A stretch of 64,000 bases of DNA, taken from contig OZ014414.1 in assembly GCA_963965975.1 (NCBI GenBank), positions 8,489,230 to 8,553,229 on the forward strand, read 5' to 3'. The notes below the pieces were generated by a model, which did no database searches, was not told the origin of the DNA, and saw nothing but the letters and a program-made list of their open reading frames with translations. The position numbers and the translations under genes were made by a program. Shown here piece by piece: positions 63,004-64,000 of this stretch. Numbering within the stretch: position 1 is the stretch's first letter; every line of letters begins with the position of its first letter. This stretch comes from Xestospongia bergquistia (lineage: Eukaryota > Porifera > Demospongiae > Haplosclerida > Petrosiidae).

Positions 63004-64000
63004 TTAGAGATATCGTTGCTCTATCTCAGATGCAAGCCTTTCATCGGAGACAGTACGAGAGCGAAGACAAGAGACAATTGTCTGCCATGTGTATGGTTTA
63101 GTAGGCTTTGGATTATTTTTCCAGAAGTCAAGAACATCATATAGTTGTTGTATAACATCACAGTTACGAGTTCTGAAATACTGCAAACGATAGTCTGGTA
63201 CTTCAAGATAAATACCAATCTCAAACCATTTATGTGATGTTTCAATTAATTCTTCAAATAATTGTATTGTTGTTAGTTCATTGGAAGAGGCTGGATAAGG
63301 ACCTAACCAGAGACTTTCATCCTCACTAGGTGCATAAAAAACAACATGAGGACGTATAGAACAGGTAAGTTCACCTTTTTCATCTACAATAGCAACATGA
63401 GATTTATTGGTAGGTTGACGACATTTATCACCTCGGCAGAAGAATGCTTGCTCTGGAATATTGATCTTGTATTTCCTATTCTTGATTACTTCCTTTAAAC
63501 TGTCTTCAAGTGTTTCTTGTATTTCAGGAAGATATTTCCTGAGGTCATCTACTCCAGCTGCAGAATGATAATGAACCTCAAGTCGATAAAATGAGTCAAT
63601 TATTGTGATAGCAATGCGACGCATACGAGGTATTTCAAACATAACTGCATTGTTATGAGGAGTTTTTAGAGGTAGGTCAGGATCGTCAACAAGTACCTTG
63701 TATCCTTTATTTGATAACAAAACAACTAATGCACAAAACAATCCAGCAGGAACACATCCCTCTTGGAAGTGGTATAGCAGTGGAGATGAAAGAGAAATCT
63801 TATTCAAGTTGTCGTGAGTAAGAGGGAGCAAAAGAGCAGGCATGAAGAATTTTTCTTCATCTAACTTTGAACAAATGTAGAGGAATTCAAAAATGTTGAC
63901 AACTTCTGTTTCTGTGAACACTCCTCGTCTGTAATGCTTAGGGAAATCTTTCAAAATTTGCAGTGACACAATACCCTTTTTCACCATTTCTTCATACTCC
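63004..64000 (-). CDS. COR-like plus C-terminal Death-domain protein, 3' exon (cut by right edge)
   Basis: A single long exon stays open from the window edge (EYEEMVKKG...) to TAA at 63004, at least 331 codons. The first ~120 residues (GIVSLQILKDF, FFMPALLLPL, LLYHFQEGCVPAGLFCALVV) look like the C-terminal half of a COR domain from a ROCO/MFHAS1-type protein. A middle segment with RCRQ-type cysteines follows (FFCRGDKC, ELTCSIRPHVVF). The last ~95 residues form a Death domain (LFEELIETSHKWFEIGIYLE, then YTWQTIVSCLR). That Death domain shares its W.EIG core and TW.T motif with exon 1 of genes A-C. If correct, a Roc GTPase and leucine-rich repeats would lie beyond the edge. The COR assignment is moderate, the Death domain good. 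Confidence 0.65.
   Translation of the reverse strand, partial: EYEEMVKKGIVSLQILKDFPKHYRRGVFTETEVVNIFEFLYICSKLDEEKFFMPALLLPLTHDNLNKISLSSPLLYHFQEGCVPAGLFCALVVLLSNKGYKVLVDDPDLPLKTPHNNAVMFEIPRMRRIAITIIDSFYRLEVHYHSAAGVDDLRKYLPEIQETLEDSLKEVIKNRKYKINIPEQAFFCRGDKCRQPTNKSHVAIVDEKGELTCSIRPHVVFYAPSEDESLWLGPYPASSNELTTIQLFEELIETSHKWFEIGIYLEVPDYRLQYFRTRNCDVIQQLYDVLDFWKNNPKPTKPYTWQTIVSCLRSRTVSDERLASEIEQRYL

Overview
The window is animal nuclear DNA. It is strongly AT-rich, its genes are split by many short GT-AG introns (often 40-100 bp), and it carries abundant micro- and minisatellites. Gene content points to a haplosclerid demosponge, most likely Amphimedon queenslandica: a Runt-domain gene without the C-terminal WRPY motif, sponge-style Death/CARD-like/LRR proteins, and very compact introns. 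This species call is inference from content; no database was searched.

Left part (1-23.75 kb): an array of three paralogous minus-strand genes (A, cut by the left edge; B; C). They encode a Death-like domain, a CARD-like domain, an unassigned middle domain, a coiled coil and leucine-rich repeats, an NLR-like layout with no visible NACHT. B and C lie in two ~9-kb segmental duplicates (2.03-11.0 kb and 14.63-23.75 kb). Each duplicate also carries the 3' half of a tyrosyl-tRNA synthetase gene. Only the second is joined to an intact 5' half (YARS1, 21.8-26.3 kb); the first is a decayed fragment. The spacer between duplicates (11.0-14.6 kb) holds a GC-rich structured island and a truncated, intron-containing fragment of an IlvD/Edd-family dehydratase.

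Middle part (26.3-56.6 kb): YARS1 is head-to-head with an AGPAT3/4-type lysophosphatidate acyltransferase gene across 363 bp that contain an NRF1-type palindrome and an E-box. The AGPAT model is clean except for a perfect 8-bp tandem duplication that shifts its frame. After 5.9 kb of repeat-rich spacer comes RUNX (minus), head-to-head with SUPT3H (plus), the same neighbour pair and orientation known for vertebrate RUNX2-SUPT3H. Arrays of one 60-bp satellite are scattered through the RUNX-SUPT3H locus in both orientations.

Right part (56.6-64 kb): SUPT3H converges on MGME1 (mitochondrial exonuclease). MGME1 is head-to-head with DNAJB13 (axonemal J-protein) across only 187 bp. A COR-like/Death-domain gene enters from the right edge.

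Exon models were built by hand from splice consensus and homology recall. B, C, YARS1, RUNX, SUPT3H, MGME1 and DNAJB13 each sum to an exact multiple of three. AGPAT does so only if one 8-bp repeat copy is discounted.
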